Below are positions 1-12,000 of a stretch of DNA of 64,000 bases, piece by piece. The stretch is taken from assembly GCA_036971475.1 (NCBI GenBank), contig JBAIZL010000001.1:135178192-135242191 (forward strand). Reading direction: 5' to 3'. This DNA is from Prosapia bicincta. Taxonomy: Eukaryota; Arthropoda; Insecta; Hemiptera; Cercopidae. Below the pieces are notes generated by a model that saw nothing but the letters and a program-made list of their open reading frames with translations, was not told the origin of the DNA and searched no databases. Each line of letters opens with the position of its first letter. Within the stretch, counting starts at the first letter, position 1. The position numbers and the translations under genes are program-made.

Positions 1-430
1 TATATATCTTCTTCAAATTTTCAGTCGTTAATAAAATACTTTTTATTCATCCACTGAAGTTTAAATACATTTTTTTTTTAATTTTTAGGGGATGTACCTT
101 GATACTAATTAGTTTTTTTTTTCAAATAATAACTCATTAATTAATTTAAATAATTATTTATCGTTTTAGTTTTATATGGGATAAAAAAATTTCACAATAA
201 GGGCAAGTATACAATTTAGTTATTTTGTCCTATTTCTCTTAAAATAAGTGATAACATATGTTTAATAAAACAGCTGATTTTATATCATAGGTTATGTGGT
301 GGAACAGCTGTTTTAACGCATAGGTTACGTTACTTTATTTATATTAATTGTAATTATTTAATAAAAAGTAACTAAAACAAAATTTTTCTTGTTAACCCAA
401 GTAGGAATTGACTTTAACAAATGTTTGTTT
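1..430 (-). repeat. Interspersed repeat R1-related copy, cut by the window edge
   Basis: The first bases (a TA run, then TCTTCTTCAAATTTTCAG and GTTAATAAAATAC) match 20,548-20,600 and 40,600-40,660. They are the reverse complement of the end of the R1 copy at 6,690-6,740. The match to the 40.6 kb copy continues to about position 420 (both contain AAGTAGGAATTGACTT). No ORF is credible. It is non-coding repeat DNA. Family identity is unknown. Confidence 0.6.
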
Positions 431-1530
431 ATATTACTTGTCTTACGGGAGGGGGGACACCTGTTTATGACCCCTATAGAGAGGTTTACTTAGGTGCGCC
501 ATGATTCAACCTATATCATCTACCTGAAGGTTTTACAGCTATATTATTCTTAATCAGAATCTTTTCCTATTCTTTGTATGCGATAAAACAACAAATACAT
601 AATTAACAAAAACACAACTAAACCAGCCCTCGTTATTTTTTAATCATATGATGCATGATTTCTATCTCGTTATCGTCCCCTACTCCCGAGTGTGATCTGG
701 AGTACACTTCAGAACTGGTACGATTCAGATATTTTAAAACACTATTTCTCCTATGATTATGTGTTTTTAAAAAAGCACATTTCATCTTTCTAAAGTGAAA
801 TTGGTATACGGGGGTATATACTAACCCCAAATAACTCACGAGATATAGAAAGATACTTGAGATACCCAAAAAGGGAGTTCGCAGACTATAGTAGTTGATG
901 TGGAAGGCAAGGTCGCTGTGTACCTCTATTTCTCCCTCGCATTTAAACACAGTGGTGAACAAAAGAGCGTGGTTGTGGCGGGCTGATACGCATAGCAGCG
1001 AAATCCGACCAACACACTAAGTCAGAGGGGTTCCCCGACACTCTAAATGACAAGTAAGAAACTGCGCATCGGCTGGCCAAGTCTCTTGCTTTGTCTCGCG
1101 ACATATACATTGCTTTCTTTCGCTATAGTTTGAAAGTATTCTGAATCAGTACTCTCTGAATAAAAGAGAGACGTGTTTCATATGTTTTTATTAAAATCTT
1201 CGATTTAATGAAAATATAGCTTCCGAAGATTTTATATCTTGTTCCCGAGACATAACAAGAGGCTTGAGATACGCGGGATGGGAGTTTCCAGACCACTTGA
1301 GGTGGGAGACGAAGCAGCTGTCTACGCATTTCGTCTATCAAGGCACAGTGGTTGTGACGAACCGATACGTATGTTCGACAAGTCAGTGGGCCCGCATCAC
1401 TCTAAATTGGGAACACGTCCCTTGCTATGTCTTGCGAGTTATTTATTCCTATTTACACATTTCGACTATGTTAAGTACATTTTGGAACTATTTATAACGT
1501 AGACATGCCGTTTGCTACATCGGGCCTAGG
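431..1530. other. GC-richer region with two diverged related segments
   Basis: This stretch is visibly richer in G and C than its surroundings. Roughly 840-1,120 and 1,230-1,500 resemble each other (both have CTTGAGATAC, GGGAGTT, CACAGTGGT in the same order), so it may be an old tandem duplication. Short ORFs on both strands do not resemble any family I recognise. I see no gene that can be supported. Confidence 0.35.
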
Positions 1531-4209
1531 ATTAACAAACTTATTATTTTTTCATATCCAAACTTATCCTAACCAAATACGTTGTTGCTATTATAGCTAT
1601 ATATAAATTTAATGTAGTTTGCACTCTATTTTATATGTAAGCGGTCAGTTAACTGTTTTCTGTTTTATTTGCCACTGAAATGTTTTATTATATGTTGAGA
1701 TGTGGTAATTTATCAACATACATTCAAGCGTTTTAGTATAAAACTTGCTCAAGTTGAAGAAGGAATCAAATTACATTTTTATTCCTGTTAAAGCATTGAG
1801 CCTATATTCAATTGTTCGAATCTGAACCACTTTTTATGGTTTCCTACAGTAAAATAATTTTCCTCTCGATTAGAAAAACTATATTTTTAGAAAGATTTGT
1901 AAATATGAAAAAAAATAAAAGCTAGACCGACTAATAGTCTTTTATACAAAATAGGCTATTTCTTGGAAAAGTATTACCATTGATAGAAATGTATGTTTTG
2001 AAAATTACAGAGACAATGGGATCGTATTGCTCACAAGATCAATCGTGGTCAGTGGTGGGGTCGTTCCTTGTAGAGATTCCCACATAAAGCGCTACCAGAG
2101 TTTCTATGAATTAACGTCTAAATAAGAAGTAAAAACAGTCAAAAAGTGGGGTTATTATTAAAGTTTTTATTAAAGGGTTTCATTTTAACGAATCCATCTT
2201 CAGCAAGTCACTACTTTACACTCTTCAACATGTGGCTTTTTTAAATTCTAAATTACCTCTGAGGATGATTGCAGTTGTTTTATACAGTTACTCCTCATCA
2301 TATATTAATATAAAAACACTTGCTTGTAGTAGTGTTTAGTTTTTTTTGAATGAGGATGATCGTTTCGAGAGATGTACCTCATTTTCAACACGGTTCATAA
2401 TCACAGAGAATATGTTTCCATTTTCTGGGTCATAACCCACCCCTGTTATAGACTGAATTGAGAAAGTGACACATTTCCTGATACTGCAGTCCTCATTTAG
2501 TGAAACAAAGTAGTAAGTGCTACTATAGGCTTTCTTTGCTAATGTTTCCATTTCACTTTAGGATTCAGTCCTTTGATATTAAAGTTTTGTACTTGTTCAA
2601 TAATGTAGAAAGTAAAAAGTACTCATTTTCAATAAAACGTGTTTGTACTTAAATTGCATTTTAAACATTTTTTGCAAAGAAAAACTATTTGCAAGTGATG
2701 CTATAAAAATAGCAAATGCATTGAAATACAGTAGGTTGCACATTTAAATTTATGGATATGCCTGATTGCACAAGGTTGGGATTACAATTTAATATCAGCA
2801 CACTAAAACTTCTCTTGCTATTGGTTAGGCCAAGCTGCAAACCATTAATTAATACTAGGTCTGCTTCTTCCTCATACATATAAGTTTTGTTTCAATATTT
2901 CCCCTTCGACATTTTCATATAACTTCAAGAGAAAAGGGTTCATCACTGGAGAAAATTAAAAGACCATACAATATTCTGCAAAAAAACCTTCAAGAAATCT
3001 AAAATGTATTAATTATTAATCTTTTCTTGTGTTCAAAGAAAAATTTTCATTATAACATCATTCCCAGGCACCAAATTGTAAAATGTTTCCTTTACAGTTT
3101 ATTAGTTGAAAACGTTAGTTTTCGCGCTATCTAGTAACAATATTATTAACTAATTAGGATTGAAAGCTATTGATATAATATATACCGATCGTGCTGCCGT
3201 CTGGAGTCGTAGCATAGAACTATTGTTACAAATATCAACAATTGAAAATGAATCAAAATATTTTAGACTGTGACCTTTACATTACAGTACCCGTTATTTA
3301 ATTTTAGTTTTATTGAGTTTTTTGTAAGTGTAAATGCTTGATGAACATGGATTTATTAAAACATTTTACAGGTAAATAATAAAGCATAAATTTAATAATT
3401 AATTTAATTAAAGTACTACTAAGCAGCTATAAATTTAAGCATAATATTTAGCCTATCACATATATTTAATTAAATCATATATTAATTTGAGCTTGTGAGT
3501 GAAATTTTTTCTACCTAAACTTTTTTAATGATATTTAGACTTACCTATGATTAATGTCTGAAGGGTTTGTTGTTTTTTTCCTTTTCTATTAATATTAGCC
3601 TAAAATACATTTAAAACATGAAACAAGGGACTGTCTTTGTCAAATGTTACCCATGTTTTTTTCTACTTAAAACCTGAGTAAACTTGATAGTTATTTATTT
3701 ACCAGCATAAGATAAATCAACAATATAAAAGAATTATCCCAGGTAGTTTGTCTTATTCAATTATTGAACTAAATGTCTACATATAATTTTTTGACAGGAT
3801 TGAAAGTTTATCTACCAGTGTTATTTTAGTAGGAAATGTGATGTTTCATTATTTACTTAGTTTTAGAAGTTGAAATATATAAAAACTGGATTATTTATTC
3901 AGTAAAATGTGGAAAGAAGTAATTTATAACATTTTTAAAATCAACTGAAGGTTTTACCAAAACTATTAAACTGGTTGCCAAAAGTGAATTTTAAGCTTTT
4001 CATGGTGACATTGCTTTGCATTTATTTATTGTACTATGTATGTTTATTCATCAAATAGGCTACATAATATAAAATCAACTATGTTTTTTATGGTCCAGTT
4101 CATTTGAATGGACCAGGTTTACCTTTAGAGAAAGGTAACTTTATTTCTCTTTTGTAAGAAACTAGATTATATTTTGCTACGACTGTTTAATAGGGTTTTT
4201 CATTTCTTG
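1531..4209. other. AT-rich DNA with no recognisable feature
   Basis: Long AT-rich stretch without a credible ORF, tandem array or matching repeat elsewhere in the window, apart from short AT-rich similarities. The small ORFs at 2,336-2,551 and 2,685-2,879 show no family signature. Confidence 0.5.
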
Positions 4210-4711
4210 GCTGGTTTCTTCCAACAGTACAAATTATAACCTTAGATTTGTAAATGTACTTCTCCTTTCTATGTATGCCACCTCTATCACAAAGACATTT
4301 TTAATTATCGTACTCTAGTTAATATATTTGTCTAAATTTGTTTATTTCAGTCTGACCCTTAGCATTTAGATTGCAATGATATACAAAAAAACCAACAAGC
4401 GATACATTAGACTCAGTTAAAAACTTCTTACAATAAATTCACTTTACCAGGGTTTTTTTAAAATAAAAGTAAATAATTTTACCACAGAAAAGAACATGTA
4501 TAAATGAAAGCTATTTGAAGACTAGCATTCTAAGTCTATTAAGACGTAATGAAAATTAGTATTTACAGAATTGTCCTATTTACAACTATAGATACATTTA
4601 CCACTTACTCTTAAATACAGTATTAAATCACATGATTTATATTTATGCCTGCACAGACCAAAATCTTTGCCTACAGTTCGTTCTAATTGTAATTTCTTCT
4701 TATTCTAAAGA
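4210..4711 (+). repeat. Left arm of a ~480-bp inverted duplication
   Basis: Read on the opposite strand, this matches 7,413-7,892 almost base for base over its length (for example CTTCTCCTTTCTATGTATGC here against its complement near 7,850). The left arm carries about 30 extra bases near 4,220-4,250 that are missing from the right arm. The arms flank the duplicated zinc-finger fragment. Confidence 0.85.
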
Positions 4712-4732
4712 ATTTATTTTACTAACACTTTT

Positions 4733-4866
4733 ATATATTTATAACTTGGCTATAGTAGCACTTACTTATATTTGTTGAGGACGGCCGTTTCAGGAGATAT
4801 GTCCCATTGTCCCGTGTGATAAATATATTCATTAAAAGTGTTCTTGTTTTTGAAATATTTTTAATT
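4733..4866 (-). repeat. Terminus of a PLE-type element with hammerhead-like fold
   Basis: A short repeat with ACGGCCGT at its centre. It recurs in the same orientation at 7,331-7,415 and, more diverged, at 60,640-60,712 and 60,961-61,060. Bases 4,820-4,866 also match the outer end of the palindrome at 40,205-40,260, ending at an AT-rich junction like other termini in this window. Confidence 0.55.
4774..4815 (-). ncRNA. Hammerhead-like fold, variant core (GGACAAT)
   Basis: Read on the minus strand: GGACAAT, a short GGGA/TCTC helix II, then GAAA, the eight-base palindrome ACGGCCGT (helix III position), C, and CTCAAC. The 61.0 kb relative has TTGACAAT at the core. Activity is doubtful because helix I is weak and two bases intrude before GAAA. 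Confidence 0.35.
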
Positions 4867-5469
4867 TATTATACATATATGTATTGTACAATTTGAAAGT
4901 GTTTGAATAGTAATAATAAAAAACGTTTATTTACATTTTCCTACAAATATCATTTACTATGATACTGTGTGAGAACTTAAATTTTGGAATAAACATCCCA
5001 TTTTCAGTTCTATTTAACACCAGAAAATACAACCCAAGTTGAAAATAAGTAACATTTCCTGAAATGGCCTAAAAGAACAAAGAAAGTTCTATTCCTAGGA
5101 AAGTATATAATTTAAAGTATGTAAATGTATTGTCAATCCTTAGTGATGATATCAAATCTGCCTATCCTTTACTTAGTCCATGGTATAAAGAAATACAATA
5201 TTGTATGTGATAAATGAATTAATAAGGCTATGGATGATTCGTTGATGTTATGGAATTTTATTGAATTGTTTTGTTTTACTGAATGTTATTGTATGGCTAA
5301 AAATAAGTAACCAATTTATTCAAAACAAATATTTTCAAAAAAAATAACACATTTAAAAAAAATTGACATATGTTTGGTTAATCTATTGGTGAATGTAAAT
5401 AAATGTGTGTCAACTTGATTACACCTTATTCCTAAAAGGCTAAAAAGGTAATCAGACACAGAAATGTAT

Positions 5470-5597
5470 CATTAATTTAAAGGTTAAATGTATTCCTTAT
5501 ATTTTTGTAGACAGTTGATAGTTTCCTACATAACAAGTAATATAAATTTAAAAAAGTCAATTCTCATTTAAATCAATTAAGAAAAAAAATATTCTAG
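5470..5597 (+). repeat. Direct repeat (R1 5' part) left of the zinc-finger duplicate
   Basis: Nearly identical to 5,973-6,101 (two differences seen, GTAGACAG versus GTAGGCGG). The two copies bracket the inserted zinc-finger fragment. It is the beginning of repeat family R1, also seen near 27,340-27,440. Confidence 0.85.
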
Positions 5598-5972
5598 TAT
5601 ATTTACTAGAAAATGTGCATAACTTTTTATTTTAATTGAATATTGCTAATAAAGCTCATTAGGTTACACAGAATGTATCTGCATATGTGTGTAGAGTAAT
5701 TTAGCACTCACACAAGAATATCCACACAACTTACAAATATAATCTTTATCTGTTTTATGTGTCCTTTTATGAGTTGTAAGGCTTGAACATCCTGAAAATG
5801 TAAGATGACAGACAGTACACGTATATGGATTCAAGCCTTCGTGTTTAGCCAAGTGGTTCTTCAGTTTTATTGAAGTGGAACATGTAAAATCACAGATATT
5901 GCATCTGTAAGGTGTTTCTCCAGTATGTAACCTCATATGAGCTGTTAGGTTACTCGGGTTTGCTGTACTGAA
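5593..5972 (-). pseudogene. Duplicated 3' end of the C2H2 zinc-finger gene
   Basis: A 380-bp copy of 8,039-8,418 with about two substitutions. It contains the reading frame 5,664-5,936 for the last finger-and-a-bit: the end of finger 6, all of fingers 7, 8 and 9, and the stop, plus the same 3' flank with the AATAAA signal. It lacks the upstream 530 bp of the last exon and has no splice acceptor of its own, so it is a fragment, not a gene. The high identity means it is recent. It sits between two direct copies of R1 sequence and ends at a short microhomology (TTCTAG) on one side, which suggests template switching rather than ordinary transposition. It could in principle serve as an alternative 3' end if transcribed. 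Confidence 0.88.
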
Positions 5973-6760
5973 CCATTAATTTAAAGGTTAAATGTATTCC
6001 TTATATTTTTGTAGGCGGTTGATAGTTTCCTACATAACAAGTAATATAAATTTAAAAAAGTCAATTCTCATTTAAATCAATTAAGAAAAAAAATATTCTA
6101 GTTTCTTTTTATTTTGTAATTACAAATAATATAAATATTTATACACATGTCAGAATAACAATATTAGGTGACAAAGAGAAAATGGTATTCCTTTCTACAT
6201 ATGGTGCTGGATTATTATTTTCGTTTCTTGCTATTTATACGCTTGTTTTTTTCATCGGTTGCATTCTGCTATAGTTTCTTTTCGATTTCCTTTTGCATTA
6301 TTGGTTTGTGATACAAGGTTCGATGCCGTTAATCCAGTTTGTTTGTTTATTTTATTTTTTTCATTTATTTTCAATCCTTGAGCATTATTTAGGATATTGT
6401 GTGGTAACCATAGTAACACTTTAAGATTGTGGAATTGAGGTTTTGAAGACAACCAGATGGGGGGGGGGAATTCAAATACATCTATGAGACATAAATTTAT
6501 AAATATGGAAAAGTTGGTCCATTGGCAAAGAGGTAAACTTTGAACATGAAAACACTCAGTTTGAATATGAACCGAAACCCTAAATTTTTATAATTTAATT
6601 ACTTATGAAATATTCAAATAAACTGTATTAACATCATTTGTCATTCACTATAGCATAAAAGATGTACTCGTATTTGAACTTGATTGGATTAATAAAAACC
6701 TATTTTATTAACGATTGAAAATATGTACAAGATATATATCATGAGAGTGTGAGCTAATAT
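5973..6760 (+). repeat. Interspersed repeat R1 copy
   Basis: About 790 bp matching 27,340-28,140 in the same orientation, 20,500-21,290 in reverse, and 56,830-57,230 in part. Shared landmarks in order: GTAATATAAA, a segment near GATACTGTTAATCCAG, TTGAGCATTAT, TGTGTGGTAAC, a tRNA-like stretch, and a terminal TATATATCAGGAGAGTGTGAGC. No long ORF, so it is a non-autonomous repeat. Confidence 0.8.
6512..6580 (+). repeat. tRNA-like segment inside R1
   Basis: Compared with copies at 27,872 and 56,968 this contains a TGG..CA A-box-like start, a 7-base anticodon-type loop TGAACAT between short stems, and a degenerate GTTTGAATA B-box. It is diverged from a real tRNA. I read it as a tRNA-derived (SINE-type) module. 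Confidence 0.4.
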
Positions 6761-7330
6761 AAGGAATGGAAAAAGGATTTGAAGCCATTAGGGTATGACT
6801 AATACCTGTACGATGACCATGATTGAACTATTGGTACGGAAATATATGTCTTTTAAATTGAAGAACCAAAATATACTCTTTTAATACAGTATTACACATG
6901 TAGGTGTGTTTTGACTTGATAAGGTTTTGTAAAACATTTCACATAATGAGAATCTAATTGACAAATAATATTTTAATAGACGAGGGAACAGGTATAATGC
7001 AAATCTGCTGAATTTGGTTTTGTCAAATTGAGAAAAAAAGGTTTACAATTAAGAAAACGGAAGAGAATATTTGAAAAATATGTTTTCAATAAAATAGAAG
7101 GGATCAAATTTTTCACTGAGAGGAAAAATTTTGAGGAACCAGTTGACAGTGAAGGCCTCTAAAAAGAGTGTACAGGATACTACTAGAACATTGAATGTAT
7201 CATAAAACCAGCCAACTCTACTGTTTTGCCAAGATCTATTTTGATACAAGTTATACTACTTTTTGTTTATTTAAAATAAATTTATATGTTTTGATTCCAT
7301 CTTCACATGAGCTACTAGTTATCACTCACA

Positions 7331-7412
7331 CTTTTATATGTTTATAACTTGCCTATAGTAGCACTTACTTATATTTGTTGAGGACGGCCGTTTCGGGAGA
7401 TGTGTCCCGTGT

Positions 7413-7415
<3 letters not shown>
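7331..7415 (-). repeat. Second direct copy of the 4.73 kb PLE-type terminus
   Basis: About 85 bases nearly identical to 4,740-4,821 in direct orientation (ACGGCCGT at 7,384-7,391), although the adjoining ~480 bp are inverted relative to that copy. The core segment ACAAT is missing here, so the hammerhead-like fold is incomplete. Confidence 0.7.
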
Positions 7416-8018
<603 letters not shown>

Positions 8019-8071
8019 TGTTTTGTTGTATTTAAGTTTCTAGTATATTTACTAGAAAATGTGCATAACTT

Positions 8072-8077
8072 TTTATT
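8072..8077 (-). promoter_or_regulatory. Polyadenylation signal AATAAA of the zinc-finger gene
   Basis: TTTATT on the plus strand reads AATAAA on the minus strand, about 33 bases after the TAA stop at 8,110-8,112. The 3' UTR would be very short. The same signal is carried in the 5.6 kb duplicate. Confidence 0.6.
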
Positions 8078-8109
8078 TTAATTGAATATTGCTAATAAAG
8101 CTCATTAGG

Positions 8110-9014
8110 TTACACAGAATGTATCTGCATATGTGTGTAGAGTAATTTAGCACTCACACAAGAATATCCACACAACTTACAAATATAATCTTTATCGGTT
8201 TTATGTGTCCTTTTATGAGTTGTAAGGCTTGAACATCCTGAAAATGTAAGATGACAGACAGTACACGTATATGGATTCAAGCCTTCATGTTTAGCCAAGT
8301 GGTTCTTCAGTTTTATTGAAGTGGAACATGTAAAATCACAGATATTGCATCTGTAAGGTGTTTCTCCAGTATGTAACCTCATATGAGCTGTTAGGTTACT
8401 CGGGTTTGCTGTACTGAACGAGCAGAATGTACAAACAAATGGTTTCTCACCGGTGTGAATGCGTACATGCTTTTTAAGGCTTTCAGCCAATGAACACGAA
8501 TAGCTGCACTGATCACAGCTGTAGGGTTTTTCCCCAGTATGTTTTCTCATGTGGACTCTAAGCCGACCCAACTCAGAGCAAGTATATTTACACAGATCAC
8601 AAGTGAAGGTTTTTGCAGCTTCATGTCGCCGCATGTGTATCTTCAAACTACTTGACACTGTACACGTATAACTACAATCCGGACAAGTAAATGGTGTTAT
8701 TTCTGAATGAGTCTTTGTATGATTTTTAAGATCCGCAATATTTGAACTCCTGTATTTACAAAAATCACAACTGTATGGTTTTTCTCCAGTGTGCTTTCTC
8801 ATGTGAACATTAAGGTAAGCATTTGTCGTAAATCTTTTAAAACACACATGGCATTCGCAGTCTTTATTTCTTTTACGTCTTCTTAGTATCTTGGTTTTTG
8901 TTTGTGCCTCTGTATTGTTGAGTTCCTCCAGATTTTCATTAGATTCACTATCATCGTTTAAAGATAGCATCTCTTGATCTTCTGACAGAATGACAACCAC
9001 TGGTAAATTATAAC
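8110..9014 (-). CDS. Zinc-finger gene, coding exon 4 (all nine fingers and stop)
   Basis: Acceptor TTTTTCAG ends at 9,015; the first codon GGT is shared with exon 3. The exon begins YNLPVVVILSEDQE, then has an acidic stretch and fingers opening with CHVC, CDFC, CPDC, CDLC, CDQC, CTFC, CNIC, CTVC and CKLC. Each closes with HX3H or a close variant; finger 9 ends in HMQIHSV before the stop. Fingers 2, 4, 5 and 7-9 have Y/F at the usual first position. The last 91 codons are duplicated at 5.66 kb. The frame stays open for 40 codons upstream of the acceptor, but the conserved acceptor and matching phases favour the spliced form. Confidence 0.95.
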
Positions 9015-12000
9015 CTGAAAAATTAATTCGAATAGATAAGCACAAATATTGCATAGTTTCTAAACTAAGAAGTCTGTATCAATTTCTTACACATCAGAAT
9101 TAAGAAATGAAACTAAAGAGTACTAAAATAAAAACACACTGCAATAGTTGGTATATTTTAACTAAAAATTAACTTGCTTGGCAGATCTTACCATGTTTAG
9201 TGTCATCTTTTTCTCTGTCACTAATGTCTGTCTCTTCTCTGTATATCTGAAACAAATCAATCAGAAATTGTAAGTTCTACAATAGTAAAATGCATTTATT
9301 GCCAAATGGATAGACATTTTAAAAATTGTTGACAGGTTTTGTGATATAATATAATTTTTTTTGTTTAAAATAACACAACTGAAAACATATTCAATACCAT
9401 TTACTAGTTCTATGCTGTTTTTAACATGTTCAATGCTGACTAACATGTTCAATGCTGACTAACATGTTCAATGCTGACTAGCATGTTAGTGTGACAAAAA
9501 TGCTAAAATATTATATGTTGCATATACATGATAAATAAATAACAATAACCCTTGCTACAAATATTTAAACACACTTGATGTACATTTCGGAAGGTTACAA
9601 ACATACTCATACATAGTATAACATGATGATGCTAAATGTGTTGGCGAAATGTACATCAAGTGTGTTTAAATATTTGTAGCAAGGGTTATTGTTATTTATT
9701 TATCATAATTACGCTACTGTGCTCTGTATAAAATTTCTTGCATATACATGTATTTTTTTTTTAATTTACTAAATTCATTTAAAAGAAATGTATATTAAAT
9801 GTCAACTACATGAATTTTCAGTTGAAATTCATCTTTTGGTAATAAAAGAATGTTTGCATGGGTAATAGCTAAAATTTTGGTCCTGCCTGTCAATGCATGT
9901 ATTTGTTACATTTAAATAAAGTATAATTACTCCTACTTGTCAATGCTGAGATTACGAGTCAAAATTTAACTCTGTCAATTTCATTGATGACTGACGACTC
10001 AAAAAGTATTAGGTTTGGTATTACTCGTTATAAAATCTACTCATTTACTAGACAATGTGACAGACCACTGGCTACAGGATAACCAACTGCTGTCACTAGT
10101 AATGAACATAATAATGCTCTGTCCTTGTAGTGTACTCATGCTTATCAACAAAAGGTGAAATCATTGTGGCTGGATAGCAATGAATATTAGTTAGTAAATA
10201 TTTATATATATAATAAGTATTGTTAATGTCTTGTTTTCAGAGTTATTTTTAAAAAAATGCTTGTTCTTAAAAACAAACAGAACTCTGACTAAAAATAAGA
10301 ATGAAATAACTTTTGGTATCACTTGGTCAAAAACCACCACTTAATGATATTTTTCACCAGACATATATCGCACTACTGTCCGTCCGCCAGGAGAACTTAT
10401 AAGGGGTGCGGGGAGATAGTCTCGGAAAATCCAAACTACTTTACATTCCCTCCACCCCCAAAAGCATTGTGTCTTGCACGTGTCGGTTAGTACTAGCTTA
10501 GTCACGAACATTTGTTTAGTTGATATTATGCCTGTGTCAGTTGTCTTTCCCTGTGTTGTTGCCCGAAAATAATAATCTTATACCATAAGAAGCCATATTA
10601 AATTAGGCACATAAGAAATACATCTAAATAAAGATTCTGCATTTAGTAAATTTTACAAGAACCTATTTAGAAAATTTAAAAGCCCTTTCTATGTATTTTT
10701 AACACTTTTCTCAAAAATGATAGTCTATTATTATTATGACAAAAATTAAAAAGTAGTAAAATATGATAAAAACAACTTTTTTATGGTTTTTTATTCTTAT
10801 AAGAGGTACATGTGCATAGATATACAAAATTTAATTATAATCGGATCAGTAGTTTTTGTTGCAGGTCAGGATACGGACGCACAACAGACATTTTGTAAAA
10901 ACCACAATTTGTGAATGTTTTATCGTTTCAAATTTGTTGTGGTGTTTGTACATTTTGAAGTTTCTGTTGTGTTTAGTTTATTGCTTTTTTTATGAAATTT
11001 AGAACTTTTAGTTTTGTGTAAATGTTGGTGTATATCTGTGGAGTGTTCTATATATGTATAACAGTATGTGTTCTGGGTTGTGTTTTTGTTATTGGATATA
11101 AGAAACACATAAAAAACACTCAACCCAAATCAAATTTGCTATACATGTACAGAAAACTCTACACAGATACACCAACAATGACAAAAATCTAAAAGTTTTA
11201 CATTTCATTGAAAAAAAATAAACTAAACAAAACAGAAAACTTTGAAATGTACAAATACTACAAAAAGCGACCACAACACATTCTAAATGATAAAACACTC
11301 ATAACCAATCATTATTTTCAAACACATGAAAACAACCACTCTATGAACAAAGACATATCATAGAACACCAAAGTCCCACAGACTCACAAATAATAACACA
11401 CCCGAGCAAAAGTCATGTATGTGGCTTACAACATTGAACGATCTACTGATCTAGTTCGAAACTCAACTGCTGAAAAATATCAGTAAGTAATGTTTTTTTT
11501 GCCAAGTAATATCGGTAAGTATTTATTAAAAAGCCTCAAGGTGTAGAACACAAAAACTGCAAGTAATAAAATATGTTTCATTTGAAAGAAATGTTAAATT
11601 AAATGACAAGGAGGTTGGTTAAAAAGACTTTTGGAATTGCTAAGTTTAAAATTTTCGACCTATAATCAAATGCATTTTAAATAGATTTCTCATATAGAAG
11701 CATTTTTCTATTCAAATATACTTTACCAAATTTTGTTCTTTTAACCTTTCTAACAACAAAGTTATATTTCTTACACCCTGATGGTTGTATGGATGATTAT
11801 TGTCACTCGTCATGAGTAAACTTATGAATTAGAGAATATATTTTTCAACGTCTATCCCATTTATGATACTGATATTACAGAAAACCCAAACTTAAAACAA
11901 CTCTTTGTGTTTCGTGAGTATTGAGAAACCCCTTATCAGTATTAGAAGAAACTATCTAGGAAAATCCTCTTTCTGCTTGTGAACAACAAATCAATCTTCT

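Noticed and set aside
6512..6580. Functional tRNA gene
   Set aside because: The acceptor stem does not pair and the B box is degenerate; it recurs inside an interspersed repeat.
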